The translations under genes were made by a program, and so were the position numbers. Of a DNA stretch of 37,071 bases, positions 16,208 through 24,962 are shown one piece after another (position 1 is the first letter of the stretch; each line of letters starts with the position of its first letter). This stretch comes from Bacteroidales bacterium (GTDB taxonomy: Bacteria > Bacteroidota > Bacteroidia > Bacteroidales > GWF2-38-335): NCBI GenBank assembly GCA_016936815.1, contig JAFGXD010000036.1, positions 1 to 37,071 of the forward strand, given 5' to 3'. The notes beneath the pieces were generated by a model. It saw nothing but the letters and a program-made list of their open reading frames with translations, was not told where the DNA came from and made no database searches.

Positions 16208-17725
16208 TTACTTTACAATTATTTTTTCACCGGCAATTAGGTCTCCTTTATGAATAAGACTAATAGTATAAATGCCGGGTTTTAAGTTGTTTATATCAGT
16301 TTTTGGACTTGTAACAGGTATTTCATTAAATTTTTCTCCTTTAATGGAATGAATAGTAATTCTGCTTGAGTTAATGTATTGATTGCTAATATAAACAAAT
16401 ACTTTTCCGGTTGCAGGGTTTGGATGAATGTAAAGGGCTTTTTCGTTTTGTTTTTCAGAAACATTTGTAGATAGAGTAAATAAATCGTTGGTATTAAAAA
16501 CCAGAGAATCGTTTTCGCAAGCCTGAGTTCCTTCCGAATTATGAAGAGCAAGGCGAAGGATTTTATCTTCGGGAACGTATTGCATAAACTGAATGTTACC
16601 GGTTCCTCCAAAGCCGCAAGAGCTGCTGTATTCCTTCATAATTCTCCAATTTTCAACAGCGCCAATTCCGGTGCCATCGCCCATATTGTTACGAACGGCA
16701 TCGTATCTCATACAGAAGTGCATAGCGTTGTTTCTGGAAATAGCCCAATTTGCTGCATAAAGATTGTCGCCGGGAATGCTATCGGGGTATTTGTTGTTTC
16801 TAAGGCTGAAATAAGGGGCATCGGGAGTAAGTTCGGCAACGGCGGCAATTAGAGTATCGTGTCCGGATGTAGCAGGGGCAAGAGCAGTTACAATATAAGA
16901 ATCGGCATAACCATTTAAATTTGAAAGAACAGCATCTTTAACATCCTGAACATCATTTACATCGTCGTTATTGAAATCCTTTTTTTCAATAGCTTTTCTA
17001 AGAGTAAACCAAATTGGTTCGTAGCCTTTTAATAATTGACCTGAAGCATAATTATCGGCAAGCATGTGTTGCATAATGGTAAGTCCGGAGTTATTTAATC
17101 CTGAGAGAACTGAAATTTGACCTGCAAAACCAATAAGCAGCCAAGGTTGTTCGTCGGCTTCGGTAGGGAAATGCACTACAATTACCTGATTTCTAATAAT
17201 TGCGGCATCGTCGGACCAATCCATGTGTCTGGAAATAATGGTTTTTCCTTCTTCGGGTGTTCCTAAAGTAGCATCGCCCCAGGTCATTAAACTAGAACAG
17301 CCGTTTGACAATCCTAGTTTTTTTGCGGAGAGGTTTTCTAAATCCAAAAAGCAGTTAGCAACAAGTAAGTCTACATAATCTACTCCAGTCATAGAAACCC
17401 CTGCGTCGGTTATTCCCTGCATCATAGACATGGCTTCGTAAATATAGGCTGAATCTATTGCAATATGATTATTGGTGGAAAGAATTAATTTGGCAGTACT
17501 TAAGTAGCTTCCAAAAGCCGGCATAAGGTAGTTTTCGTACATATCCTTAATTTTCTCGGCAAGTAAATAGCCAACAGCATAGCCTCGTTCCTGATGAGTT
17601 CCGTGGACTTTTACCACAGTTAAATCGGAATTTTCGAAATAAATGGAGCCGTTAACCTCCTGAGCATTAATTGTAGAGAAGTTGGTAGTTGAAATAAATG
17701 CTAAAAGAATAAGGAGCTTTTTCAT
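16208..17725 (-). CDS. Secreted C45-like (AAT-type) hydrolase with T9SS sorting domain
   Basis: This 505-residue protein has a signal peptide (1-21, ending INAQ). Its Ntn-hydrolase-like domain (about 30-415) has motifs of the acyl-CoA:6-aminopenicillanate acyltransferase / phospholipase B-like group: HGTHQERGYAVGYLLAEKI, then NGCSS with candidate nucleophile Cys143, then ISRHMDW (about 165-170). In that family, self-cleavage before the cysteine activates the enzyme, which hydrolyses or transfers amide-linked acyl groups. The last 75 residues (from LYIHPNPATGKVFVYI to GEKIIVK) form a type A T9SS C-terminal domain, so export to the surface or medium is expected. Substrate unknown. It lies between the CDGSH gene (38 bp away) and the tandem repeat. 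Confidence 0.82.
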   Translation of the reverse strand: MKKLLILLAFISTTNFSTINAQEVNGSIYFENSDLTVVKVHGTHQERGYAVGYLLAEKIKDMYENYLMPAFGSYLSTAKLILSTNNHIAIDSAYIYEAMSMMQGITDAGVSMTGVDYVDLLVANCFLDLENLSAKKLGLSNGCSSLMTWGDATLGTPEEGKTIISRHMDWSDDAAIIRNQVIVVHFPTEADEQPWLLIGFAGQISVLSGLNNSGLTIMQHMLADNYASGQLLKGYEPIWFTLRKAIEKKDFNNDDVNDVQDVKDAVLSNLNGYADSYIVTALAPATSGHDTLIAAVAELTPDAPYFSLRNNKYPDSIPGDNLYAANWAISRNNAMHFCMRYDAVRNNMGDGTGIGAVENWRIMKEYSSSCGFGGTGNIQFMQYVPEDKILRLALHNSEGTQACENDSLVFNTNDLFTLSTNVSEKQNEKALYIHPNPATGKVFVYISNQYINSSRITIHSIKGEKFNEIPVTSPKTDINNLKPGIYTISLIHKGDLIAGEKIIVK

Positions 17726-17763
17726 GGTAATAAAATTTTAGGCCGTTTTTTATTATTATAAAT

Positions 17764-18000
17764 TTACAAATCCCTGTGAGTACCATCGCAGAAGGGCTTG
17801 TTTTTACTGTGCTTACAGGCGCACCAATAAACCTCTTTTTCATCGGTAATATCTACTTTTAAAGGTGAGAAAGATCCGCCTCTGTGAGAACCATCGCAAA
17901 AAGGTTGATTTGCTGATTTTCCGCATGCACACCAGTAGTAAGTTCCGGGTTTCATGTTCATTTTTATAGATGATTTTTTAGGAGAAATTGGTTGTTCCAT
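17764..18000 (-). CDS. Double CDGSH iron-sulfur protein
   Basis: This 78-residue protein (start at the ATG at 18000) contains two CDGSH zinc-finger-like motifs: CACGKSANQPFCDGSH and CACKHSKNKPFCDGTH. Each supplies the three cysteines and one histidine that bind a 2Fe-2S cluster. Small two-motif proteins of this kind are common in bacteria and probably take part in redox or iron-sulfur handling in the cytoplasm. An 18-codon upstream extension would add a hydrophobic stretch and overlap the promoter, so it is not used. Its own likely promoter overlaps the end of the SpoIIE gene. Confidence 0.92.
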   Translation of the reverse strand: MEQPISPKKSSIKMNMKPGTYYWCACGKSANQPFCDGSHRGGSFSPLKVDITDEKEVYWCACKHSKNKPFCDGTHRDL

Positions 18001-18043
18001 AGTTAAATAATTAATAATTAGAGAAATGAAAATCAATTTTGCA

Positions 18044-18073
18044 TAAAAGTACAAAAAAAGCCAAAGATTTCAA
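18044..18073 (-). promoter_or_regulatory. Promoter for the CDGSH gene
   Basis: On the minus strand, TTG (18071-18073), a 19-nt spacer and TACTTTTA (18044-18051) match the consensus but for the final base. The context TTTGTACTTTTA is the same as at 11524. The predicted leader is about 40 nt. Confidence 0.5.
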
Positions 18074-18075
18074 AA

Positions 18076-20463
18076 TTAAACTTTTAATCCAAGTATCAGA
18101 ATATCATCAATTTGTTCGTAACTTACTGTTCCGGGGTTCATCCAGTTGTCTAAATTTTGTTTTAATAGTTCTTGTTGATTTACTAGAGGTTGGGCAGAAA
18201 TATCCAGAAGTAATTGTTTGAAGTTTTTATAGAGGAATTTTTTTCCTCCGGTTGAATTATCATTTCCGCCAAATTGGTCGGGGAAGCCATCGGAAAACAT
18301 GTAAATTATGTCGTTTGTGTTAACCTGCAATTCTTTTTCGGAATAATTGGAATTTGATTTTAGGTGTAAGCCGACCGGCATTTTGTCGGGTTTAAGTTCA
18401 ATTAATTCACTGTAATTTCTAACAATATAGAGAGGATTATTTGCTCCCGAGTAGATTAATTTTTTGGTTTCTTTATTGAAAGTGCAAACAGAAACATCCA
18501 TTCCATCGCGCACTTGTGAGAGGTTAGATTGGTTATTTACAAATTCAGAATCGTGTTGTTTTAGTGCTGAAATAATATCTTCGCGCAGTTTATTTAGAAT
18601 TAGCGAAGGGTTGAAGCATTTATTTTTATTTACAATTTCATCGAGCAGAGTAATACCAAGCATGCTCATAAAAGCGCCGGGAACGCCGTGGCCTGTGCAA
18701 TCGGCAGCCACACAAACGATTTGATTGTTGTTTTTAGCGAACCAGTAAAAATCTCCTGAGACAATATCTCTGGGTTTAAAGAATACGAACTGTTCGGAAA
18801 AATACTCTTCAACTATTGCATTATCCGGAAGAACTGCAGTTTGTATTCTTTTGGCATAATGAATACTGTCGGTAATTTCCTTTTTTTGTATAATAATTTG
18901 GTCTCTTTGGGAAGTTGCAAGGTCTCTTTGTATTTCAATTTCATCTCTTTGCGATTGAATTTCCTCTTTTTGTTGTTGAAGTTCTTCATTCTTAGCAAGA
19001 ATTTCTTCTTTTTGTTCGGAAAGAATAGAGTTTAGTCGTTTTTTCTGTCTGAAACTTCTGTAAATAAAAAAAGCAAAGCTGCCCATAATAATGAAAAGAA
19101 CCACAAAGAAAATAGTCAACATTCTTTGGTTCTCTATTTTTGCATTTTTTGAATCTATTTCGGCCTCATGTTTAATTTTAACCTGTTCTTTTTCTAATTC
19201 AGCAACCTTTCTTTCCTTGTCGAATTCGTATTTCATTTGAAGTCGGGTAATATTTTCTACAGCCTGTTCTTTAGTAAGAGTATCGGAGTAGTTTTTATAA
19301 TGAACATGAAATTCGTAGGCCTTTTTATAATTGCCCGTTTTTTCGTAAGCAATGCTTAATTCATGAGCAGCCTTTGCAATAACGGTAGGATAATATATTT
19401 CCATAGCCAAATTAAAAGCTTCTTCCAAGTATGGTATTGCTTTATTGTATTGTTTGTTAAGGCTGTAAATAATTCCCAGATTATTGTAATTATCGGTAAG
19501 GCCTTCCTTGTATTTTATCTGAGTATTAATAAGGATGGCTTTCTTGTTGTAATAAATAGCCGAGTCAATAATTCCTCTGTCGTGAAAGATTCCGGCAATG
19601 TTACCATAAACAAGTGCATTTCCGGAAACAAAATTCAATTGATCGTTTAGTTTCAAGCTTTTTGTAAAATAAAAAAGTGCCGAATCCAAATCTCCTTTTT
19701 CCTGATAAACGCAGGCAATATTATTATATGTATTGGACATATTGCTTAAACTTCTATCGTCGTTATAGTTTTCGAGGGCTAGAAAGTAATATTTAAGAGC
19801 TTCATCTTCGTTACTTTGGTTATCGTAGAATACACCAAGATTCATGTAAATGCTGCCAATAAAATAAGTATTATCTGAGTCTTCGTTCATTTTAAGAGCT
19901 GTTAGAAAGCAATTAAGAGCTTCATCGTAAATTCCCTGAATATCGTAAATTATACCAATATTGAGCCAACCGATTGATTCCTCCATTTTAAGGCCGAGTT
20001 TGTGGTAAATGTCTTTTCCAATATTAAAGTATTCAATAGCTTTAGAATAATCACCGAGGTTTTTATGGATTGAGCCAATGTTAATATAAGAAGAAGCTTG
20101 TCCGGCTTTATTATCTAATTTTTTTTCATACTCCACACTTTGCAGATAATAATCAAGAGCTTTTTCGTATTCGCTCCAGGTTTCGTAAATTACTCCACAA
20201 TTGTTTAGAATGGAAGCAAGTCCCTCGAAATAGTTAAGTTTTTTACAAATTTCAATGCCTGCATCTTTAAACTCCATTGCTTTTTCGGGGTTTGAATACA
20301 TTAAATCTCGAAAAATATCGACGTAAAGTTTTGCTTTTTGAAGATTTTCTTCCAGGTTTTTAAGTTTGGATATTTTTGTTTCAACAGAAATAGTATCATT
20401 AGCGGAAGCGTTAGAAATAAATGCTCCAATAAAGAAAACTATAATGATATAGAGGTATTTCAT
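18076..20463 (-). CDS. TPR sensor with SpoIIE-type PP2C phosphatase
   Basis: This 795-residue protein has a signal peptide (1-21), then about nine tetratricopeptide repeats (about 45-400) outside the cytoplasm. One membrane helix follows (448-470), then a coiled coil (471-535) with repeated QRDEIEIQRD / SQRDQIIIQKKE-like heptads. The cytoplasmic SpoIIE/PP2C phosphatase spans about 545-795. The phosphatase shows FKPRDIVSGDFYW, DCTGHGVPGAFMS (588-600), RDGMDVSVC and FSDGFPDQFGG, with the acidic metal ligands in place. Such proteins dephosphorylate anti-sigma-factor antagonists or similar Ser/Thr-phosphorylated partners. No kinase or antagonist gene lies nearby, so its target is unknown. Confidence 0.9.
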   Translation of the reverse strand: MKYLYIIIVFFIGAFISNASANDTISVETKISKLKNLEENLQKAKLYVDIFRDLMYSNPEKAMEFKDAGIEICKKLNYFEGLASILNNCGVIYETWSEYEKALDYYLQSVEYEKKLDNKAGQASSYINIGSIHKNLGDYSKAIEYFNIGKDIYHKLGLKMEESIGWLNIGIIYDIQGIYDEALNCFLTALKMNEDSDNTYFIGSIYMNLGVFYDNQSNEDEALKYYFLALENYNDDRSLSNMSNTYNNIACVYQEKGDLDSALFYFTKSLKLNDQLNFVSGNALVYGNIAGIFHDRGIIDSAIYYNKKAILINTQIKYKEGLTDNYNNLGIIYSLNKQYNKAIPYLEEAFNLAMEIYYPTVIAKAAHELSIAYEKTGNYKKAYEFHVHYKNYSDTLTKEQAVENITRLQMKYEFDKERKVAELEKEQVKIKHEAEIDSKNAKIENQRMLTIFFVVLFIIMGSFAFFIYRSFRQKKRLNSILSEQKEEILAKNEELQQQKEEIQSQRDEIEIQRDLATSQRDQIIIQKKEITDSIHYAKRIQTAVLPDNAIVEEYFSEQFVFFKPRDIVSGDFYWFAKNNNQIVCVAADCTGHGVPGAFMSMLGITLLDEIVNKNKCFNPSLILNKLREDIISALKQHDSEFVNNQSNLSQVRDGMDVSVCTFNKETKKLIYSGANNPLYIVRNYSELIELKPDKMPVGLHLKSNSNYSEKELQVNTNDIIYMFSDGFPDQFGGNDNSTGGKKFLYKNFKQLLLDISAQPLVNQQELLKQNLDNWMNPGTVSYEQIDDILILGLKV

Positions 20464-20562
20464 GTCTTAAAGTAATATTTCAAAACTTTTTTTTTATAAA
20501 GAAAAGAAAAAAAATGGAAATTCAAGAATATTGTTTAGTAGTTTTAATTTTTTGGCTAAATC

Positions 20563-22653
20563 TTAAAAAATCAACCATTTTAGACTAACAAAATTATTTT
20601 TTGAGGAGATTTGTACAAAATACAGACCTTTTTCAGGATTAATAAGTGAATTAAGTTCTATTTCGAGGCTATTATTACTTATGTCAAAAGACTGTGAATA
20701 AATTTTCTTGCCAGCTAGGTTAACAATTTCCAGATTTAAGTTATTGTCTTGTATTTCAGAAATAACTAATTTGGAATTTTCTTTGGAAGGGTTTGGAAAA
20801 ATACTGGCATAATACCCTGATTGATTAATCGAACTAACCGGACTTAAGTCGCTTACTTGAATATCATCAATATATAAATAATTTCCGTTACTGCTTTCGC
20901 AAATAAACTTGAGTCTAATGCTTTCATAACCAATGTAATTGTCCATATCGGCTGTAAATTCTTTCCACTCAAATTCGTTTGGAACAAATGAGCTTGAAAT
21001 GTAAGAACCGTCGTTGGAAACTAATGATGTTGAGGTTCTTACAAGTTCTATGCTCCAAGTGTCGCCACAGTTTTTACTTGAATAAACCAATAGTAAATCT
21101 CTAGATTCGGTGCTTGTTTTGGCATAGGCTACTTTAAAGAACAATCTTACATTTTCGGTAAGTGAGCTAATGTTGATGCTTGGAGAAATAATGGTATTTT
21201 TAGTTCCTTTAATATTATTGCGGTTGTCTATTCTTATTGAAGCATTTCCGGTTACTGAAGCAAGACTGGTTCTTTCCCAATTGTCTTCTCCTCTTGTAAT
21301 TACCGACCAATCTTTATTGTAATCTATTGAATTATATGGCCACTCAACATTTTCAAAAGATTCCAAATATGGAGCAAATTCTCCTGTACTATCCGATAAA
21401 ACTCTAATTTTCCTTTCTTTTGCAATTGCTCCACTTCCGGCAGAATTGGTTACCGAAAGACTTACATCGTACCAACCTGCCTCATTATAAGTAACTTCAG
21501 GGTTTTGTTCGGTAGAGCTTTCAGGTACTCCTCCCGGAAACGACCAATTCCACTGCCATGTTGAGTCTATGTCGGAATTGTAGGTGCGATCGGTAAATTG
21601 AACGGTTAATCCTGCACAACCTTCAATTTTGTCTGAAATAAAATCGACTGTAGGTATGCAAATTGCTAATTCATCGGGATTTAATACTCCGGTGGCAATT
21701 AAATTGGAAACTTGCCAGAGATTAATTCGATTAGATATTGAAGAGTTTAAGCAAGCTCTCATACGGTCTTTCTGACCAATAGTGTACATTTTACCGCAAT
21801 AAGAATAATCCATATAATTTTGAACATTATCCAAAGAGCCACAAGTTTCTGCATATAAACTGCAAGAAGTATGTCCAATAGTTAATGGTGTATCTTCCAC
21901 ATCATCGTCGATTTCGCAATTTTCCGGAAGTTCGGGATCGTTTGAGTTTCCCCATGGATGCATAAGATTAAGGTAGTGACCGGCTTCGTGGGTTAGCGTT
22001 CGGCCGTGACTAGCAGATGATTCTTCAATTCCTCCAACATAATCGTATCGAATTACTATTCCATCGCGACCAACACCCCAACTACCGTCAACCGATGAAG
22101 GATAATATGAATAACCGGCTGCACCTGAGGCAATTTTATAAACAACCCAAATATTCAGATACTTTTCTCTTGGCCATGCTGTTACCAAATCTTTAATATC
22201 TTCATTTGCAGAGTAGGTAAGTTCGCTTTGTGTTCTGGTAATTCCATCGGTGCAATTACCATAAGGATCGAGGCGAGCAAGTCTAAATTCAATTCTGCAA
22301 TCGGCTGCAATGGGTTTAAAAGCTTCAATTATATAACCTGTATCAGAACTGGTTTTCCTAAAATCGTTATTCATCCATTCAATGCCGTTTTCAATTTGTT
22401 GTTTTGAAATGTTTTCTACACCATAATTATGAATTACATGAAATACAACAGGAATTACATATACTTCATCATCTTTCTGATTGTTCGATATCCATTGACG
22501 TGTAAAAGTATCGAGGTTTTGTTTGCTTATTGAAATTTCGGGATGTTTTTTTTCCAATTCAAGATTCTTTTCGTAAGTATCGCAAAGCCTTGTAATCTGA
22601 GCATAAGAATGAAATCCAAAAAGAATAATGGCTATAATAAAGAAGTATTTCAT
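20563..22653 (-). CDS. Secreted M43-like zinc metalloprotease with PKD and T9SS domains
   Basis: This 696-residue protein has a signal peptide (1-18), a propeptide and a metalloprotease domain. The domain opens with IPVVFHVIHNYG and contains HEAGHYLNLMH (222-232, zinc ligands and catalytic Glu223) and a Met-turn NYMDYS (279-284). This is the arrangement of the pappalysin/M43 cytophagalysin-type proteases. A PKD domain follows (about 330-420; WNWSFPGGVPESSTEQNPEVTY), then a jelly-roll domain (about 425-610) and a T9SS type A sorting domain (about 625-696, IFPNPSKENSKLVI). It is expected on the surface or in the medium. It starts 9 bp after the C10 protease gene, so the two are probably cotranscribed. 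Confidence 0.9.
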   Translation of the reverse strand: MKYFFIIAIILFGFHSYAQITRLCDTYEKNLELEKKHPEISISKQNLDTFTRQWISNNQKDDEVYVIPVVFHVIHNYGVENISKQQIENGIEWMNNDFRKTSSDTGYIIEAFKPIAADCRIEFRLARLDPYGNCTDGITRTQSELTYSANEDIKDLVTAWPREKYLNIWVVYKIASGAAGYSYYPSSVDGSWGVGRDGIVIRYDYVGGIEESSASHGRTLTHEAGHYLNLMHPWGNSNDPELPENCEIDDDVEDTPLTIGHTSCSLYAETCGSLDNVQNYMDYSYCGKMYTIGQKDRMRACLNSSISNRINLWQVSNLIATGVLNPDELAICIPTVDFISDKIEGCAGLTVQFTDRTYNSDIDSTWQWNWSFPGGVPESSTEQNPEVTYNEAGWYDVSLSVTNSAGSGAIAKERKIRVLSDSTGEFAPYLESFENVEWPYNSIDYNKDWSVITRGEDNWERTSLASVTGNASIRIDNRNNIKGTKNTIISPSINISSLTENVRLFFKVAYAKTSTESRDLLLVYSSKNCGDTWSIELVRTSTSLVSNDGSYISSSFVPNEFEWKEFTADMDNYIGYESIRLKFICESSNGNYLYIDDIQVSDLSPVSSINQSGYYASIFPNPSKENSKLVISEIQDNNLNLEIVNLAGKKIYSQSFDISNNSLEIELNSLINPEKGLYFVQISSKNNFVSLKWLIF

Positions 22654-22662
22654 TGTTGATTC

Positions 22663-24786
22663 TTATTGGTATGATATTACTTTTTTAACCAATTTTTTAT
22701 CATTTACCTGAAGGGAAACAAAATAAAGGCCGGATTCAATATTTTTCATTAAATCGGAAAGCATTAGATTGTAGTTTCCGGAAGTTTGGGAAGTAGTGAA
22801 GTAACCGACAACATTACCTAAAATATTTGTTACTGAAATAATTACATTCGAATTTTCTTCCAGAGTATATGTAATTTCGGCATCGTTAACAAAAGGATTA
22901 GGAGAAACTACGAAAGAATTTTCAAGACTGGTATTTTCTTCAACTTCGCTAATAAGAGAGTTATAATTGAATGACCAGCCGGATCCAACAGAGCTATTAT
23001 CGGTAAAGAATCTAACAATAGCAATCCCGGAATTAATTGTAATTGGGTCGGTTGGAATATTTTCGGCATCGTATTTCACAATAAGATTACCAAGGTCGGT
23101 ATCGTAAATTTTTACGTTATCTAAATCATCAAAAAGATTAAAACTGGTAAAATCTATTGTTATTGAAGTAGCAAAAGGAGGTTGAATAGTCCATTTGCAA
23201 TAAGTTGATGGAAGATATTCGCAAGAGCCGCTTCCGTCGACAATTGTACCTGATTCGTTTTCTGTAACAAAATTAGAAGGGCAATATTCTGTAGAATAAC
23301 TAAGTGCCCAACCTGTTGCAGTTCCTGAGCCATTGGTTACAAACTGAAGCAACATTCCATTTCCCGAAGAAGTTATGTCTGATGGTATATCGTCGCCGAA
23401 AAATGTTGCCAAAAGAGGTGCTGTGGTTGAAGTTCCGTCGTAAACGTAAACGGCATCATTTACTTCCAAATCGAAAATGTCGAAAGAAATTGTTGTGTAA
23501 GAACCACATGTAGGATCTAATAAATAGCTGCAAGATTGGTTGTTCTGGTAATTCTGGTTTCCGCTGCCGTCTTCAAAAGTTCCTTGAAATCCATCAATTG
23601 TGCGTGTTCCTGAACAGTATGTTGGATAACCCGATGAGGGAAAAATATTAATAATTGCAGATTGGTAATAAGTAAGATCTAAAGGCTCACCACCCGATGT
23701 AACATTCATAACCAAATTATCCAGATAAAAATATCCGTCCATTGCGCCTCCCCAGCCCCAATTCATGTGAAAATAATCAGTTCCCTGATATCCATCCATA
23801 ACCCAGGCATGACCGGCTCCATCTTGTGGACTTCCTGAATAAACCACAGGTCTAAGCAAATCCAACTGACCAATCATTAGATTATTCCAATTTGTTGCGG
23901 TGTAGTCACTTTTATCTCTTAAGGAAATTGTATTTGAATATCTGAAATTTTCCACCATTTTATCGGCTGCTGTACCCATGTCGGCTCCCGAACCATCTGC
24001 TGCATAGTACATTTCAACTGCTACACCACAATGGTAAAGAAATTGCGCTACCGGGTCGTTTTGCCCCGATAAGCTATTTGGCATTTCATCCCAATGATAT
24101 GTTGTTGTTCCAAAATTAGCTGAAAGAGTGCCATAATCCCAACCCCACCAATAAGAATATGAGTTAGAACCAAGTCCCGTTGTAGGAAAATTGTAGTATT
24201 TCATTGCCTGACCCATTGCCACAGCAACACAACCCACGGGAACTCTTCCATCGGATGCGGCTGCATCTTCGGGACAAAATTCGTTATACCAACCGGTTTG
24301 ATTCCATGTTGTAAGTAATAAAGGACTTACTGTCATTATGTCCTTAATTCCTTTTGTTGGTGAATATGAAATAAGTTCATCCCATTCGTCGGCTGATTTA
24401 GATTGTGATAACGAGTTGTCTTTTAGATATTTAATTTGCGTTGAAAAACTTTCCAGAACCATTTCAACTGCAGGAGCTAAATTATCTGCTGTAAATTCTC
24501 CGGTAAAGGAATACCCCAGAATTGGTTTTGCTTGATCGTCGCCCGAAACAATAATAAAACCTTCATTATTACCAATATTAAAAGCAAAGAAAATGCTCTC
24601 ATTGTTCGCATCTTTTTTAATAAAAACAGGTGTTAGTTTAATAGCAGAATAGTTTTTATCTTTTATTTGGTTAACGTGAATATAATAAAAGTTCTTGCCA
24701 ACTTCTGCTGCTGTGTTTAAGTCAACTTGCTTTGCAAAGCTACTTAGAATTAGAAAAGAGAGGAAAATAAACAGTAAATTTTTCAT
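22663..24786 (-). CDS. Secreted C10 (streptopain-like) cysteine protease with CUB and T9SS domains
   Basis: This 707-residue protein has a signal peptide (1-18) and a Spi-type inhibitory propeptide (about 25-130; AAEVGKNFY, GFIIVSGDDQAKPILGYS). The C10 peptidase domain (about 150-385) has Cys186 in RVPVGCVAVAMGQAMKYY, His326 in GAGHAWVMDGY and the MNWGWGG loop. Two CUB-like domains (about 391-500 and 505-615) and a T9SS type A sorting domain (about 630-707, VVSPNPFVNDAEITY) follow. The protease family includes streptopain and interpain/prevotellin-type enzymes that degrade host or dietary proteins. It heads a two-protease transcript with a clear promoter. Confidence 0.92.
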   Translation of the reverse strand: MKNLLFIFLSFLILSSFAKQVDLNTAAEVGKNFYYIHVNQIKDKNYSAIKLTPVFIKKDANNESIFFAFNIGNNEGFIIVSGDDQAKPILGYSFTGEFTADNLAPAVEMVLESFSTQIKYLKDNSLSQSKSADEWDELISYSPTKGIKDIMTVSPLLLTTWNQTGWYNEFCPEDAAASDGRVPVGCVAVAMGQAMKYYNFPTTGLGSNSYSYWWGWDYGTLSANFGTTTYHWDEMPNSLSGQNDPVAQFLYHCGVAVEMYYAADGSGADMGTAADKMVENFRYSNTISLRDKSDYTATNWNNLMIGQLDLLRPVVYSGSPQDGAGHAWVMDGYQGTDYFHMNWGWGGAMDGYFYLDNLVMNVTSGGEPLDLTYYQSAIINIFPSSGYPTYCSGTRTIDGFQGTFEDGSGNQNYQNNQSCSYLLDPTCGSYTTISFDIFDLEVNDAVYVYDGTSTTAPLLATFFGDDIPSDITSSGNGMLLQFVTNGSGTATGWALSYSTEYCPSNFVTENESGTIVDGSGSCEYLPSTYCKWTIQPPFATSITIDFTSFNLFDDLDNVKIYDTDLGNLIVKYDAENIPTDPITINSGIAIVRFFTDNSSVGSGWSFNYNSLISEVEENTSLENSFVVSPNPFVNDAEITYTLEENSNVIISVTNILGNVVGYFTTSQTSGNYNLMLSDLMKNIESGLYFVSLQVNDKKLVKKVISYQ

Positions 24787-24853
24787 TATGCAATGGGTTA
24801 AGTTAGTGTAAGAATTTTATGTTTTTATCAATAATTGCTTCAAGTTTGTGTAT

Positions 24854-24884
24854 CAAAAGTACAAAAACAAATGCTCCTAAACAA
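24854..24884 (-). promoter_or_regulatory. Promoter for the C10-M43 protease pair
   Basis: On the minus strand, TTG (24882-24884), a 20-nt spacer and TACTTTTG (24854-24861) are an exact match to the Bacteroidota consensus. The leader to the ATG at 24786 is about 65 nt. The -7 box context TTTGTACTTTTG recurs at 11524 and 18044. Confidence 0.65.
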
Positions 24885-24962
24885 GGTTTTTCATATTGCC
24901 GGAGGCAGTTTTATACGTAAGACATGTTTTCTTAGAGAAAAGTTGCAGGGGGGTTCTCATTA

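Noticed and set aside
24897-24907. A small hairpin (TGCC GGA GGCA) as terminator of the Ig-like lipoprotein
   Set aside because: Only four base pairs with a three-base loop and no T run close behind it on the minus strand.
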